Shown here in pieces: positions 1 to 11,087 of a stretch of 64,000 bases of DNA. The notes under the pieces are model-generated. The model was not told where the DNA came from and searched no databases. It saw only the letters and a program-made list of their open reading frames with translations. The position numbers and the translations under genes are program-made. Each line of letters starts with the position of its first letter. Position 1 is the stretch's first letter. The stretch covers positions 106,358,462 through 106,422,461 of the forward strand of contig QVOM02000034.1 of NCBI GenBank assembly GCA_003586115.2. The letters are read 5' to 3'. This stretch comes from Salvator merianae (Eukaryota > Chordata > Lepidosauria > Squamata > Teiidae).

Positions 1-1143
1 CTTTCCAAGTATTTGAAACCTGAAGCAAAAGAAACCTGTTCTGGTTGCTTTGCTCCATCATTTTGAATGTTATTTTGGTGGGTTGCTTGTTTGGTTACTT
101 TGTTTTTGCTGATTGATATAAGAGATTCCTAGGGGCTTTTTATTTGCTTGTTTTTGTCTTAAATGTATCTAAATCCCCCAGTTGCCACCACTGATTTATA
201 GATTTACTGATGCTTATCAGCAAGTAATATCCTTCTTACCATACCAGCCAACTCACCAGTTTGATGTGTCATTTCTTTGTCCCTTGCTCCCTGTGGTCAG
301 AGTACAATACTTGAAATCCCCCCCCCCCATCCAAACAGTAGTTTGGCCAAAGTTCTAGTTAAATATTTTGGTTTTTTAATGTACATCCCCAGCATCATGT
401 TTCACTTTCCATAGGAGACAGAGAGTGAGGAAGAACTTAGAGGAGGCATAATAGAAAAATCCTCATGTTGGTTACAGTGACTCAGTGACATCAAGTCCTC
501 TCAAAGGCATCAAGGCAACCCTTAGCAACCACCCAGGTGCCCTCAGATGCCAGCTGGAGGTTCTATTTGCCATTAGGATGCTTGACACTTCATACGGGTG
601 CTTGGAAATATTCAATGTTTTTCTAATTCTCAGGTCAGCCAATCTGATCCCCTTTGTTGTTCAAAACAATCACAATTGCTATGCCTATAGCAAAGATGCC
701 CACATAAGGGTTGCCAACCTTCTTAGACTGTCTGGGAGATTTCAGTAATCCAGTCTCACCTCTGAAAAGTGTCAGAGGGATGATTAACACATATGTAGGA
801 TCTTGTGATCTGTGCTATAGGTCCCTCCTCAAAGCCCAGGCAAGAGGATGCCTGACTTTTCATCTCATCCTGCCAGGAGATAAATGGCATTTTTGCACTT
901 ACCTGCAGGAATGTCCTACACCATCACTGGAACTTCATGACTGCACCCAGACACTGCTGGAGCAATCCTGAAGTTGCCTGAGCCTTCCTCGGGTTGTTTC
1001 TGCTGTGGTCAACTTAAAAGTTGTCCACAGGCTTACCTGAAGTGCACAGAACAGTACGGGAACAGTGTCTTTGCTTCTCCTCTGGGTGCTGTGTGGTGAG
1101 GGGATGTGGATTGCTTGACGGAGGCTGCACAGTCATTTGCAGT
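1..1143. other. No gene recognised
   Basis: Mixed-composition unique DNA. A C-run lies at 319-328. A GGCATTTTTGCACTTACC motif near 888 resembles the terminus of family B elements, but no partner end was found. A small inverted repeat (12 of 13 pairs) lies at 1003-1030. No coding frame here resembles a known protein. Confidence 0.5.
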
Positions 1144-1314
1144 TTCAAGATCAGCCTGAAAGTCTGAACCTGAGGCTCGGACTCTGCAATGGTGAACCAG
1201 TTCAGCTATTTGCACTTTGCACACTGCTGGAATATTACGGAGACGTTCCAGTACACAAAATGCGAAAGTCCCCAGCCGTGCCCATTCAGGGAATTTGTAT
1301 ACAAATCCCTGGAG
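1144..1314 (+). other. Weak candidate exon, unidentified
   Basis: A possible acceptor (cacagtcatttgcag) ends at 1143, and a textbook donor (GAG|GTAAGTG) follows 1314. Between them one frame is open throughout. A second frame, opening at an ATG at 1189 in good initiation context (G at -3, G at +4), reads a cysteine-containing peptide with the segments HFAHCWNIT, QYTKCESP and CPFREFVY. I do not recognise either product. No upstream promoter and no neighbouring exon was found, and the acceptor has a poor pyrimidine tract. It could be a chance frame beside a chance donor. Confidence 0.15.
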
Positions 1315-1426
1315 GTAAGTGCAAACCTGGCCAAAAACTCAAACTTTTTTTTTTTCCCCCTCATGCTTGCCTTGCTCCTCAGCCTTCCCAAGTTATGATG
1401 TGAACTATTGCTCATTTTTAAACTCT

Positions 1427-1696
1427 GGGCCTGTTCACACTGTCCACCTCAGAATGGTAGAGTTCTACCATTCCGAGATGGGACCATGCGGTGTGGTGGT
1501 CATCTGCATTGCAAGGGCTGGAATGTCTGGCCGCTGCCATGGCAACCGGGGATGTGGTGTCTGACTGCACAGCCACAGCTGTGCAGTGCCATGGCCTGCA
1601 GTGTTCACACCCAGAAGTAAGTGTGAACACAGAGTGCAGATACACTGTGCTAGTGAGAGTCCAGATGCTCAGTAGCACTAAAATGCAAACAGGTCC
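1427..1696 (+). mobile_element. Family C MITE
   Basis: The element opens GGGCCTGTTCACACTGTCC and closes AAATGCAAACAGGTCC, an imperfect terminal inverted repeat. Just inside the left end is a small hairpin (gaatggtaga / taccattc). The interior (gcactagtgag-type motifs, catggcaaccggggatg) recurs at 8.3, 31.3, 39.1 and 44.9 kb. It has no coding capacity; the short frames on both strands are incidental. No target duplication is clear. Confidence 0.7.
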
Positions 1697-2925
1697 ACAG
1701 TGTCAAATGTTTGTAACATTCAATCGGTGGGGCAGAAAGTCTTAAAATAAAAACATTTATGTGTAATGGTTATCTCTCCTGTCTTATCCTGTGTATAAAA
1801 ACTATATATGCACAGACATGAAACTTGATTTTTGGTTCATATATTGTTGTTGCAAACAAGTGTGTGTAAACCATTCCTTTTCCACCCCAGCTGGCATTCA
1901 CTGAGAGCAATTCCTGGTGAACATTGAAAGAAAACGAACCTGCTGTTGACCTTCTAAAAATGATAGGCTTTCCCACATCCATTTCAGAGGTCTGTTTTCA
2001 CTCTGCCAGCTCAAATACAGTAGGTGTTAAAAATTATGAGAGCATTCAGCTTTGCATTTATTCCCTGTTGGCTGAAAATATTTCAAACCAATGGAGGAAA
2101 GATTAACTCTCTTCGTAGGTAGGAAGAAGATAATTAGTAATAACATATCATGTTCAGTAGCAAGAGGGGCTCCAAATATGGAGTGATTTAGCTCCTTTTG
2201 TGCCCACTCTTTGTGACTAACAGATACATATCGTGCCTTCCTTAGGGACATTGGTGCTCACTGACTTTGGTGGAGTCTGATGATCTGGTGGGCCAAAGCT
2301 TCCCTACTTCATTCTACAAGTACACATTATGTGCTCTGTGGCAAAGTTTATTTCATACCTCAGAAAAGTAACAAGTAATGACAGGAAGCAGGAAACCTAC
2401 TTGGTTAATTCAGTGTCAAGAGGGAGAAAAACATTAATGGAACAGAAGTATATCACCAAGACTAGGTGAAGAGTTAAACTAGATTTCAAATTGCTACCTT
2501 TTTGCCTTGGCTGAATGGGTGCTGATATTTGGTAGTAATCTAGTCTCATCCCATATGAAATTGCAAGATCAGCATATAACCACATAAAGTTCCTACTAAG
2601 TACATTGAGAAGCTCTTCAACTAAATTTCATTAGCATGGTCTTCATGTGTATTTTTGCTGTATAATTTCAGTTGAGATGTGTAACTAATTTGTTATCCAG
2701 TGAACCTCTATTCACCAATTTTGAATGTATATCTGAGTGTACATGTACAACTATGTTCCTTTGAACCGCTGCAATCATTTGTTTTGGTTTTATGAATCTA
2801 GCCTGCAAGTCAAGATATAAACCTTCATGAAACATTTGTTGCTTGATTTGATTGAGTCTTCTTGTATGCTTGCATGCTTATTCTCTGTGCCATACAAACA
2901 GTTCTATTTCTAAAATGAGAGTTTT
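1697..2925. other. No gene recognised
   Basis: AT-rich unique sequence with no recognisable exon, RNA gene or repeat. Frames here are short and unlike known proteins. Confidence 0.5.
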
Positions 2926-3466
2926 GAAACTTTCTGCACTTGTGTGCAGTGCTCTGGGACAGAGCAGGTCACCTCATCCAAAACAAGCAAACCTTCAAAG
3001 CTGGGATATGTTGCCAGTGGAGCAAAGTAGGGTCATCCACATTTGGACAGTACATTCTACTCCAGTCCTTGCCACTGCTTCTAAAGGGCCCTTAGAGGTA
3101 CGACAAGACTCTGAAAGGCAGGAATTAAAGTTCCTGACTTTTGGAGTTTTCAGCCTGACTGGTTTTTATTGTGGACCCATTTTCAGCAGTGCTTCCAGGA
3201 GCACTATCAAAATGGAACCCCAGCAATATATAGAATCACAAGGGTATGTTGTCCACATGCCTCCATGGTCCAGTATACTTCTCCTAGACCAGCTGTAGAC
3301 CACAACATTGAGGTCTACAACTATACTTGCCATTTTTGGAACCCTAGCCCAGTCTACAACTCATCCAAAGCATGAGGGGGGGCTTGTCTTAGCTAGCACT
3401 AGTGTGCAGACATGCTGCCCCTTATTCCAGAATTTGCCCAGAATAAGGGGCAGTGTGGAAAGGACC
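2926..3466. mobile_element. Family B MITE
   Basis: The left end reads GAAACTTTCTGCACTTG and the right end CAGTGTGGAAAGGACC, inverted relative to each other. The interior segment with 'aattaaagttcctgac' and the paired 'gtctac' motifs recurs in copies at 15.1, 29.5, 34.5, 35.6, 46.8 and 55.5 kb. Near the right end is a hairpin built on 'ccccttatt' / 'aataagggg'. The 148-codon frame across 2852-3298 runs over the element edge and is a chance frame. Confidence 0.65.
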
Positions 3467-3618
3467 ATGGTGATCATCATAGAACCTTACTGAACGTTAT
3501 TTGGTTATCATGTTTCTTCACAGGGGCCCAGAAATTTTAATGTATCACAAGTTTTTTGTACCTTAACACTTTCAATTTCTGAATTCACCATTTTTTGTAT
3601 TTTGGACTCTGCCATTTA

Positions 3619-5194
3619 GGGTGCATTCTGACATGACATTTAATCAGTTTACAGGCTGTCTTCAGTTCCCACTGGCCCGACATGAATTTGACTTTCTGTA
3701 TTTTTTCTGGACTAGATTGCCAAAATCTAGACTACTTTGCATTTAGATTTAATGAGTTCTCAACCCATTTGAGATCGCTAGCCTATTCTACTTTACAATG
3801 TGGGAATGTGGAAGGAGACTATTTGGAAGGGACTGTACTTTTTTGGCAGCATGGGTAGGGCTCCCTATTTCCTGCTAATGACAGACTTTGTTGTGGATGC
3901 TGTACTTGGAAGGGCAGGCACTGCAGCCAGCAAGGGTGGGAGGGAGGGGAGCACAGTAGTTCTTTCTGTCTCCTTTCTGCCCCTTTCCACCACCGCCAGG
4001 AGAAAAGAAAGCCATCCTCCATTTTCCTTTGCCAATCTGTGAGGTCCTTCTTCCTCCTTTATCCCCATTTGGCACTGCCAGGAAGAAATTAAAGGCTTCC
4101 TCCACTTCCATATGCTGATTAAATTAAAAAATAGATCTCCTTCTAGCTTTATGGAGTTTTACGCAAAACCGTCACAGCACTACAGCAAACTTCGGGCAGC
4201 AACATGGTTCACTGTGGGCTGCAAACTAGGAAAGGAGGGTACCACAGTCAGCTGGATAGCTGGAGAAAACAGTGTGCTGGAGTGGAGTAGGCAGTTCCAA
4301 AATGCATTTGTTCCTCCTGGTTGCTCCTCCTTCTTTCGCAGACTGGAGTCCCTTTCCTTCACTTTTGTGTAAAAACATGGCAGCACAACAGCAACATTAA
4401 GGCAAGGCAAGGGAAGGTTAAACACAGCTCCTGATCTTGAGTGCTTTCAGGGGCAAACATGTTGGATGTCTCCACCGTACCTCCATGAGAGTGTTTTTAT
4501 TCAAAACACTGCATCTGTTTGGGGGTGCAGTCCTCTCGCCCCAACAAAGAACCCACTCACTATCAATTTTGCCATTGGCACTACACAGCTACATAGTGGG
4601 ACACTTGCTGCTGTGAATGTCTCAGGGGGAAGGTAAGGCAGAGCCTATTTGCTGACCACTAACTTCACTATCACAATAATGGAGCCCCCCACATGTTCCC
4701 TGCCTTCATGGACCTCTCCCTGCTTTTGTGCTACTCTTAAATTGCGCAATTGTATAAAAGTGCAATTATAAAGGAGCAGAAATCGCGATTTGCCCTTTAA
4801 GAAGCTTTATTGTGAAGTAGATGTGGAATCGAAGTTCTGCTTGTGTAGATACAGGCTGGAGGGAAGCAAATGGTGAATGACCAAGTGAATCCATATTCTG
4901 AGATGCCAGCAGGGATATACAGAGGGTGAAGCTTGACTTGCCCACTCCTGTGAAGTCAAGATTTGAACATTGGGACTGCAGGCAATCACTCACTGCTCAG
5001 GGAGGGGAATTTGGTATGGGGTGGAGACAGAAAAGGTATGGTTTCCCCATGCCAAGCATGGGAAGCATCAATGTGAGAATGTGCAAGTCCCAATTGACTC
5101 CGTGTTAAAACGCAAAAGTGAGAACAATCAGAAGACAAACTCAGTCTTCATACTCTTCCAATACAGATTAAATTTACAATGTTGGACCGTGGCC
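3619..5194 (+). mobile_element. Harbinger-like DNA element (family H, copy 1)
   Basis: The element starts GGGTGCATTCTGACATGAC and ends ATGTTGGACCGTGGCC, imperfect inverted termini of about 28 bp. It is flanked by a TTA direct repeat at 3616-3618 and 5195-5197. A TTA or TAA target duplication with GG-starting termini is characteristic of the PIF/Harbinger superfamily. It is colinear with the copy at 31928-33000 over both halves but carries about 500 bp more in the middle (about 4165-4670). No transposase or Myb-like frame was found, so it is non-autonomous. Most CpGs present in the other copy are TpG or CpA here, so this copy is older. Confidence 0.82.
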
Positions 5195-5197
5195 TTA

Positions 5198-5597
5198 TTG
5201 TTACCATTGCTTCTTTGCAATTTCTCCTCATTCTAGAAATTAAGCTGAATTTTGTGTTTAGTTAGGTTGTATTTGTCTCACACTGAATTTTGTTTGAAGA
5301 TTTGAAACTAATAAGTGTGAAAAAAATTCAAATATGGAAGAAGTCAGGAAGAAGGCTAATACTTTTTTGTGGCGTTGTTAAGTAATGTCTGGTCAGCTTT
5401 CTGCATGTTATGCCCAATGCTTTTCAACTCGCATTGCAAGAATATTTTATATATTTTATTTTTTGTCCTGGTTTCCTGTTGCCCAAGAATGTTTATCTGG
5501 AATTATGCATTGCCTTGAGTCAGCAAAAGCTTGTGATATCAGTTTGTTCTCAAACTTTCCTTTGTTTAGAAAAACCAGCGGAGTTGTGGGTATTGCA

Positions 5598-5647
<50 letters not shown>

Positions 5648-8265
5648 GTTTGGCTTGTTTAAGAGAAGCAGGAAATAACATGCTCTGATTTTAGTATTCT
5701 AAGGTCTTCTTAAATTATGTCTGCAGTGGGTATGTGTGAATCTCACGCTCTACACTCATTGGGGCATAGAGGAGAGAGGGAGGGGAGATACTCTAATTTA
5801 AAGTTTCACTTTGCTCTCTCTGAATAATGTTTTGATCCATGGCTAACCTCCATTGACTAATTAGTAAAGTCTTCAAGGGTTTGGCAAACTTGTTCATCTC
5901 AACATGGAAGCAATCTCCCATGTTTCCTCATTATGGGAATGGCCATGTCTCTGTTTAGGCTTAAATGCTTACCATTTTCTTTCAGATCTTTCTGCTCAGT
6001 GATAAAATATTGGTCATACTCCATAGATAAGATTGAAAAATGTCTTTCTTTTTGAAGCATAACCCTCCCTATGTCTACACAGAGAGAAGTTGCAGTGAGT
6101 TCACTGTAGCTGACCCTTGCTAAGCAAGTGGATTGTGGAATACAACTTAATATAAGCTCAAATATTCTAGTGGAGTAAACAGGAGGACAAGAATGAAGCC
6201 CATAATTACATGTGTTTTTTTACGTTCTGCTTTCTAAGTATTGTATTGACTAGATAATTTGTTGTATCTTTAATGACTGGATTAACATCATTTAGCCCTA
6301 CCCAGTCATCTCCTTTGGTGATGCAAAATAACATCCAGAATTCCATTTGTTCTCTTACATATATTTGGCTTTTGTTAAGATTAAGTTTGCTACATTGGAA
6401 CTTCTGCAGAAACCGTTATACAATCAAACAATCCTCTTAGGAAATATGATTGGCAATATGATTAAATGTGCATCTATTACATTATGTAAAAATCATTCAT
6501 AAATATAGAAACAGAAAATACTTCATTCAGACTAAAAGATCAAAGATTCTTTCCCATAAGCCATTACTAGAAACAGGCATTATAAGCTCTTTTATAGACT
6601 GATACTAATATCAGTAGCAATATATTATTTACAGCCAATTAAAATTAACGTATTGAATGGGGACAAAAGTGTGTGTGTGTGTGTTTGCATGATGTACTGA
6701 AAAATTTGGGTAATCTAAGTAGATAAGGGCGATGAATGCTTTTGTTTTGATTTCAAACCAGGTGAAAAATACAGACACTTTGAAAAAGCATTTGATTATT
6801 CCATCTAAGCAAACAATTGGCAAATAAATATTAACTATCATACCAACAGGAGAAGTGGCTGCAAACAAATTGGACGGAGTAACAGTGAACACCTTTGTAC
6901 ATCTTGCTATCTGCAAGCACAGGCTGTTAACTGCAATAACTTAATTTGTTCCCATAACTTAATAATATATTTAAAGTTTGTACTCTATGGAGCATGGGGG
7001 AATCCTTGAAAACAGTCGTGCAAGGTCAGTTGATTGAGAATTTGATCTTTACCCACCTGTTACGTTCTCTGGTGAATGTCTAGGGCCAGTTCAAGGTACC
7101 ATGTTTCAAGCCCCACATAGTTTTACATGAAGATTCAACTGCTTCCCATAGGTGTCCACTTAGGCCTTCAGAACTTCCCCAAACATGCTCTTCAATATGC
7201 CTTCTCCATCAGATATTTGGACGAGAGTGATGAGATAGGGAATCTCCATTTTGAATTTTTTTGAATTTTCTTCCCAGCAACATTCACCTTGGGCTTTAAA
7301 AAATAAACACGTGGTGGTGACAGAGAAGGGACTCTGCTCAGAAGGTCAGGAATGAAAGTTCCTTGTAAAGCCTTTGAACTGCAATATTGAGCTGTATTCT
7401 TTTGCAAGATTTCATAAAAGTTTTTCCTTCTGATTCTGTAATTTTATGAAACTTTATACTATTTTAATACAATCTACCATCCTAAAACAACTCTCACTGT
7501 TTCTCATTTTTGGGGATTTGTTTAACAATTTATTCCCTTCACACCCCATCCCTTTTTTCATATTTCCTTTCAACACTTCTGCCCACAAACTCAGGCATAA
7601 CTTATTGACTGAGAGTCCCTGCTTGGAAGGTGACCTCAGCATGCTCTTTAGAAGCCATCTCTTCTACTAGAAGCAGCTTAGAAGTACTTTTAAAAGCCTT
7701 CAAAAGGTTTAGTTTTGCAGCTCAAGGACAGTTTGGCAATTCCTTTTCTGCCCTTATGTAAATGCAGAGAATTCAAGAAGGGCACAAAACTTCTCATTTC
7801 TTTAGTATACGTGGGGGCAAATGAAGTTTAAGAAATAAGCATCTTGCCACTCAGACCAGACCCTGGGAGCTGCATCCCTGGAGCTCATAATCTCCTGGAA
7901 CAGGTGACCAAGAAGTGTGTGTGTGCCCGTGTAAGAAGGGGAGGGAGGGAGCGCGAGAAGACTTCAAGGAAACAGAGGATGTATTAAGGACTCCAAGGAT
8001 TTTCTTGTATATCTCTGGATGCTGCCTAGTGTTATTATTAACTGAACAACTATATATTGTATTTAGCATTATTTTTATGATGCACTTAATATTACTTAGG
8101 CAACAGTATCCATAAAGATAAGTGAGTTTAATTTGAAATCTGTCAGTATGGAAGCTTCTAGCCATTCTTAAGAAGACGTCCTCAAGCTGCCTTATTGAAG
8201 CAGCTTGAAGCTTTCTACATTGCAAAACTGGAAGCATCCTCCTAGTTTAGTGAAGAAAGTCTTCC
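5198..8265. other. Repeat-poor AT-rich DNA
   Basis: Apart from the (AT)n tract at 5600 and a short (GT)n at 6669-6685, no repeat, exon or RNA gene was recognised. The open frames are short and low in complexity. Confidence 0.5.
5600..5645. repeat. (AT)n microsatellite
   Basis: Uninterrupted AT dinucleotide run of about 23 units. It creates an apparent Tyr-Ile repeat in one frame. Confidence 0.97.
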
Positions 8266-8590
8266 TGTTCACACTTACATGCTAGTGAGCATTTGCACTC
8301 TAGCAAAGTGCATTCACACTCTGAGGCGACTGCAACATCTGGGAGTGTCTACAGATGCTCCTGAACACTACAAACTGTGGACAGCTAAACCATGGTTCAC
8401 AGCTTGTTCAGTAGCAGCTGGACTGTTCCTGGTCAACAGTGTTCACACCCTCTTCTGGGTGCGAATGCTGTGCAGTCACGTGGTACATCTGTGGTCACCA
8501 TGGCAATGCCCGGATGTTTCCACAGTCACTGTCATGGCACACAAGCATGCATTCACACTGTCATGCCTGATTGGGTATTGGAGGAAAAAG
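8266..8590 (-). mobile_element. Family C MITE, inverted
   Basis: It begins CCTGTTCACACTTACATGCTAG, then 'gtgagcatttgcactctagc', which is the reverse of the 'gctagtgag...' right end of the family C copies at 1.4 and 39.1 kb. The interior 'tggtcaccatggcaatgcccggatg' matches, in reverse, the 'catggcaaccggggatg' block of the 1.4 kb copy. The right boundary is inferred from loss of similarity. Confidence 0.6.
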
Positions 8591-8810
8591 TGGGGAAATC
8601 ACCCTACCAGAGAAGAGGGGATGGAGACAACAGAAGCTGTGAATTTTAAGTGAGGGACTGTTGTAGGTAGTGCTGTTCAGGTGTGCAACCAAAAAGGGCT
8701 ATATTTTATTTTAATTTGTTTTTGTTTGACTCTTTCCCCCTCTTTATGAAACTCATTGTAACTAAGAAGCATCCTTTATCATGGCAGGGGGGCAGTCTAA
8801 GGGTACTAGG

Positions 8811-8942
8811 TTTAAGAATGTATTTATTCATTTTATTATATTTTTATACTGCCCTGCACTAGAGTCTCAGGGAGGTGAACAGGTAAAGCAAAGATGAAGG
8901 AAAAATGATTTCAAATTTAAAGTTAAAATTTAAAGTTGAAAG
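8811..8942. mobile_element. LINE 3'-tail-like fragment
   Basis: The stretch 'tttatactgccctgcac...tctcagggaggtgaac' resembles the common reptile LINE-end motif in which a TATTTAT-rich tail joins a 'ccgccc...ctcagggcggt' core. It directly precedes the L1 remnant. Assignment to a lineage is not possible by eye. Confidence 0.35.
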
Positions 8943-9711
8943 TTCAAGTTGAAAATGAATGTATTTCCAAGAATGATGTTTTTGTTTCAATCCTCACCAG
9001 TAATAATTAATGATGTGGTTTTTAAGCAATGGCAGAAGGACTTGATGAAATTTATTTGGCAAGTCAAAAAGTCAAGAATATGATTTAAATTGATGCAAGA
9101 CTCAAAAGAAAGGGGAGAGTTGGGACTTCCAAATTAAAAATTATATCATGCTGTGTGTTGTTTAAACTGGATGGCAGAAGGGTTTTGGTTGAGAGATAAA
9201 AGATTATTACAAATAGAAGGTCATGATCTAAGATATGGTTGGCATGGATATGTATGGTATGACAATGTCAAACTAAATGCTGCTTTTAAAAATCATTATG
9301 TAAAAAAATGCATTATTGAAAGCATTATATGAATTAAATGCAAATAATTATTAATTAGAAATGATGTAACAAATGAAATTATTTTAAAAATAAGGGATCA
9401 ATTAAATTAAGAAGACTTGGAGAAACAATGGTTTATGGTTGCACAGATTTTGGATGTTTTTAGAGAAGATAAAAGAAGACTGAATTTTGAAACAGAAAGT
9501 CAAAAATGGGAAGTGGAACTTGAAAAGGAGGAAAGAGGTATTATAGGTATGATATATAAATTATTTTTGAAGATCAAATTAGAACAAGTTAAGGAAAGTA
9601 TAATAATGTGAGCTAGGAACTTTATAATATATAGATGGAACAATGGGAAAACTTCAGGTCAAAGATATAAAATTTACCGTATGTAATGTTTTAAAAGAAA
9701 ATGTATACTAG

Positions 9712-10221
9712 ATGATGTATAGATGGTACATAATGTCCTATAAACTGTCAAATATGTATCAAAGCATGTCTAACAGGTGTTGGAAACGCAAAAAAAAACA
9801 AACCCAAGAAGGTGCTTTTTATCGTATGTGGTGGACCTGCTTTAAATGGTTGCAAACATTTACAGTTATACAGAAGATATTAAAAATTAACATTCCTTTT
9901 AAACCAGAAGTTCATTTATTAGGTACAGTAGGGATCAATTTTGATAATGTTAATGTTTTAATTCAATTTCTGGTGACTGCAGCTAGAATTGTCTATGCAC
10001 AAAAATGGAAAGGGGACAAAATACTGATGATAGATTACTGGTTGATTAAAATGATTGACTTTGCTGAGATGGATAAATTGGCAAACTTATTGAGAAATAA
10101 GACTGTGGATAAGTTTGCCAAAAACTGGAAACCCTTTATTGACTTTCTACAAGAATTAGCATATAAGCTTGTTACTGGTGAATTTGAAATGAAAGAAGAC
10201 ATGTCAGAAGAAGGGACCTGA
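9712..10221 (+). pseudogene. L1 ORF2 C-terminal open segment (169 codons)
   Basis: This is the longest intact part of the L1 remnant, ending at the normal ORF2 stop TGA. It contains the MWWTC motif, a basic block, the conserved AARIVYAQKWKG segment and an acidic C-terminus. The ATG at its start is an internal methionine of ORF2 (MMYRWY), not a true start. A stop lies two codons upstream in this frame. It is a fragment of a dead element, not an independent gene. Confidence 0.85.
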
Positions 10222-10301
10222 GAAAACAGGACGGACAAGCAATAAGGAATGTAAAAGAAATGTACCCATTTGGGAACTAGTTATGTTTTATGTATTTTTA
10301 A

Positions 10302-10380
10302 ATAATAAAATAACAACAACAACAATAACAACAACGACAACAACAATAATAATAATAATAAAAAAAGAAGAAAAATAAAT
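10302..10380 (+). repeat. L1 3' tail, (AAC)n/(AAT)n
   Basis: Imperfect ACA/AAC triplets pass into AAT triplets and then A-rich sequence. It directly follows the L1 3' UTR and is best read as the element's variable tail. Confidence 0.85.
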
Positions 10381-10844
10381 TTCACCAATAGTAGTAACAT
10401 TGGTAATTGCACACTGACCTTCTTTTTGTAATTTTAATCTCATTTTATTTTAAAAAAAAGTCTTTTGGAAACCTGCTGTGTTCCTTGGGAAGCGGTGGTG
10501 GTGGTCTAGCCTTTGGTCACATCGCCCAGTGGTAAAATAATTTATTGCTTTCCCTCTGATAGGGAAAAGGAGGAGGGAAGGGCAAATAATTTAATCCTTG
10601 ATTTTGCGCTGCTCTCAGGAATAAAGGAAAGGCTTGTCTCCTACATGGATTTAGTAGTAGCCTATTGGAACTGATTACTGCCCACTTTCAGGCAGTGATA
10701 CTTGAAGTCAGTCAGCCTCAGAATTATGTGACAGCTGTGCCACACCATGGAGCTACAGGCAGGGAAGCAGGAGGAGCACAAATGCTGTAAATTCCATAGT
10801 GAGCCTGACTGAACACAGATTAGAGCACATTAACTTGCTTACTA

Positions 10845-11087
10845 TGTGGCAGTAGCCACAGGAAGAACACCGTACTTTTCTGGTGCCATTGCATCCTCAA
10901 GTAGCTTTCCAACAGCAGCAGAGCTTTTCCAAGTGGTAAATGGCTTCAAGACATCAGACTGGAAGAGAGATGGGCTGATGCCATCTGAGATGTGATGCAA
11001 CAAATCTACAATGCTTTTTAGGACAAAATTGCTTAGATCTACATGCAATTGGCCACAATTAAGAATAGTCTGATGGAAGTGTTTTAT
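10845..11087 (-). pseudogene. Unidentified coding-like remnant
   Basis: On the minus strand an open frame of about 80 codons ends at a TAG at the low-coordinate side. Its composition looks like real protein, not low-complexity sequence: amphipathic segments such as LSNFVLKSIVDLLHHISDG, then LFQSDVLKPFTTWKSS and KLLEDAMAPEKYGVLP. A possible acceptor (cacttccatcag) lies just upstream of the ACTATTC that begins the likely segment, so it could be a terminal exon; it could equally be a piece of a retrocopy or an unrecognised transposon. The frame has no ATG near its start. I do not recognise the family. No 3' poly(A) signal was confirmed. Confidence 0.3.

Larger units (their letters stand above)
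8943..10380 (+). mobile_element. 5'-truncated LINE-1, ORF2 C-terminal part
   Basis: In frame from about 8943 the translation reads KMNVFPRMMFLFQ, then FKQWQKDLMKFIWQ, DSKERGELGLPN and LRYGWHGYVWYDN, the conserved stretch after the reverse transcriptase of vertebrate L1 ORF2. Stops interrupt it near 9096, 9147 and 9327. A frameshift near 9670-9690 moves reading to the frame of the open segment 9712-10221, which holds MMYRWY, NRCWKRKK and FYRMWWTCFKW. These are the terminal zinc-knuckle-like CxxxC...HMWWTC region, though the canonical His of that motif reads Arg here. A short 3' UTR and an AAC/AAT-rich tail follow. It cannot be active: the endonuclease, reverse transcriptase core and ORF1 are missing. 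Confidence 0.92.

Noticed and set aside
2852..3298. 148-codon plus-strand frame
   Set aside because: It starts outside and ends inside a family B MITE; other copies do not preserve it.
5385..5678. Frame with Tyr-Ile repeats
   Set aside because: Direct translation of the (AT)n microsatellite.
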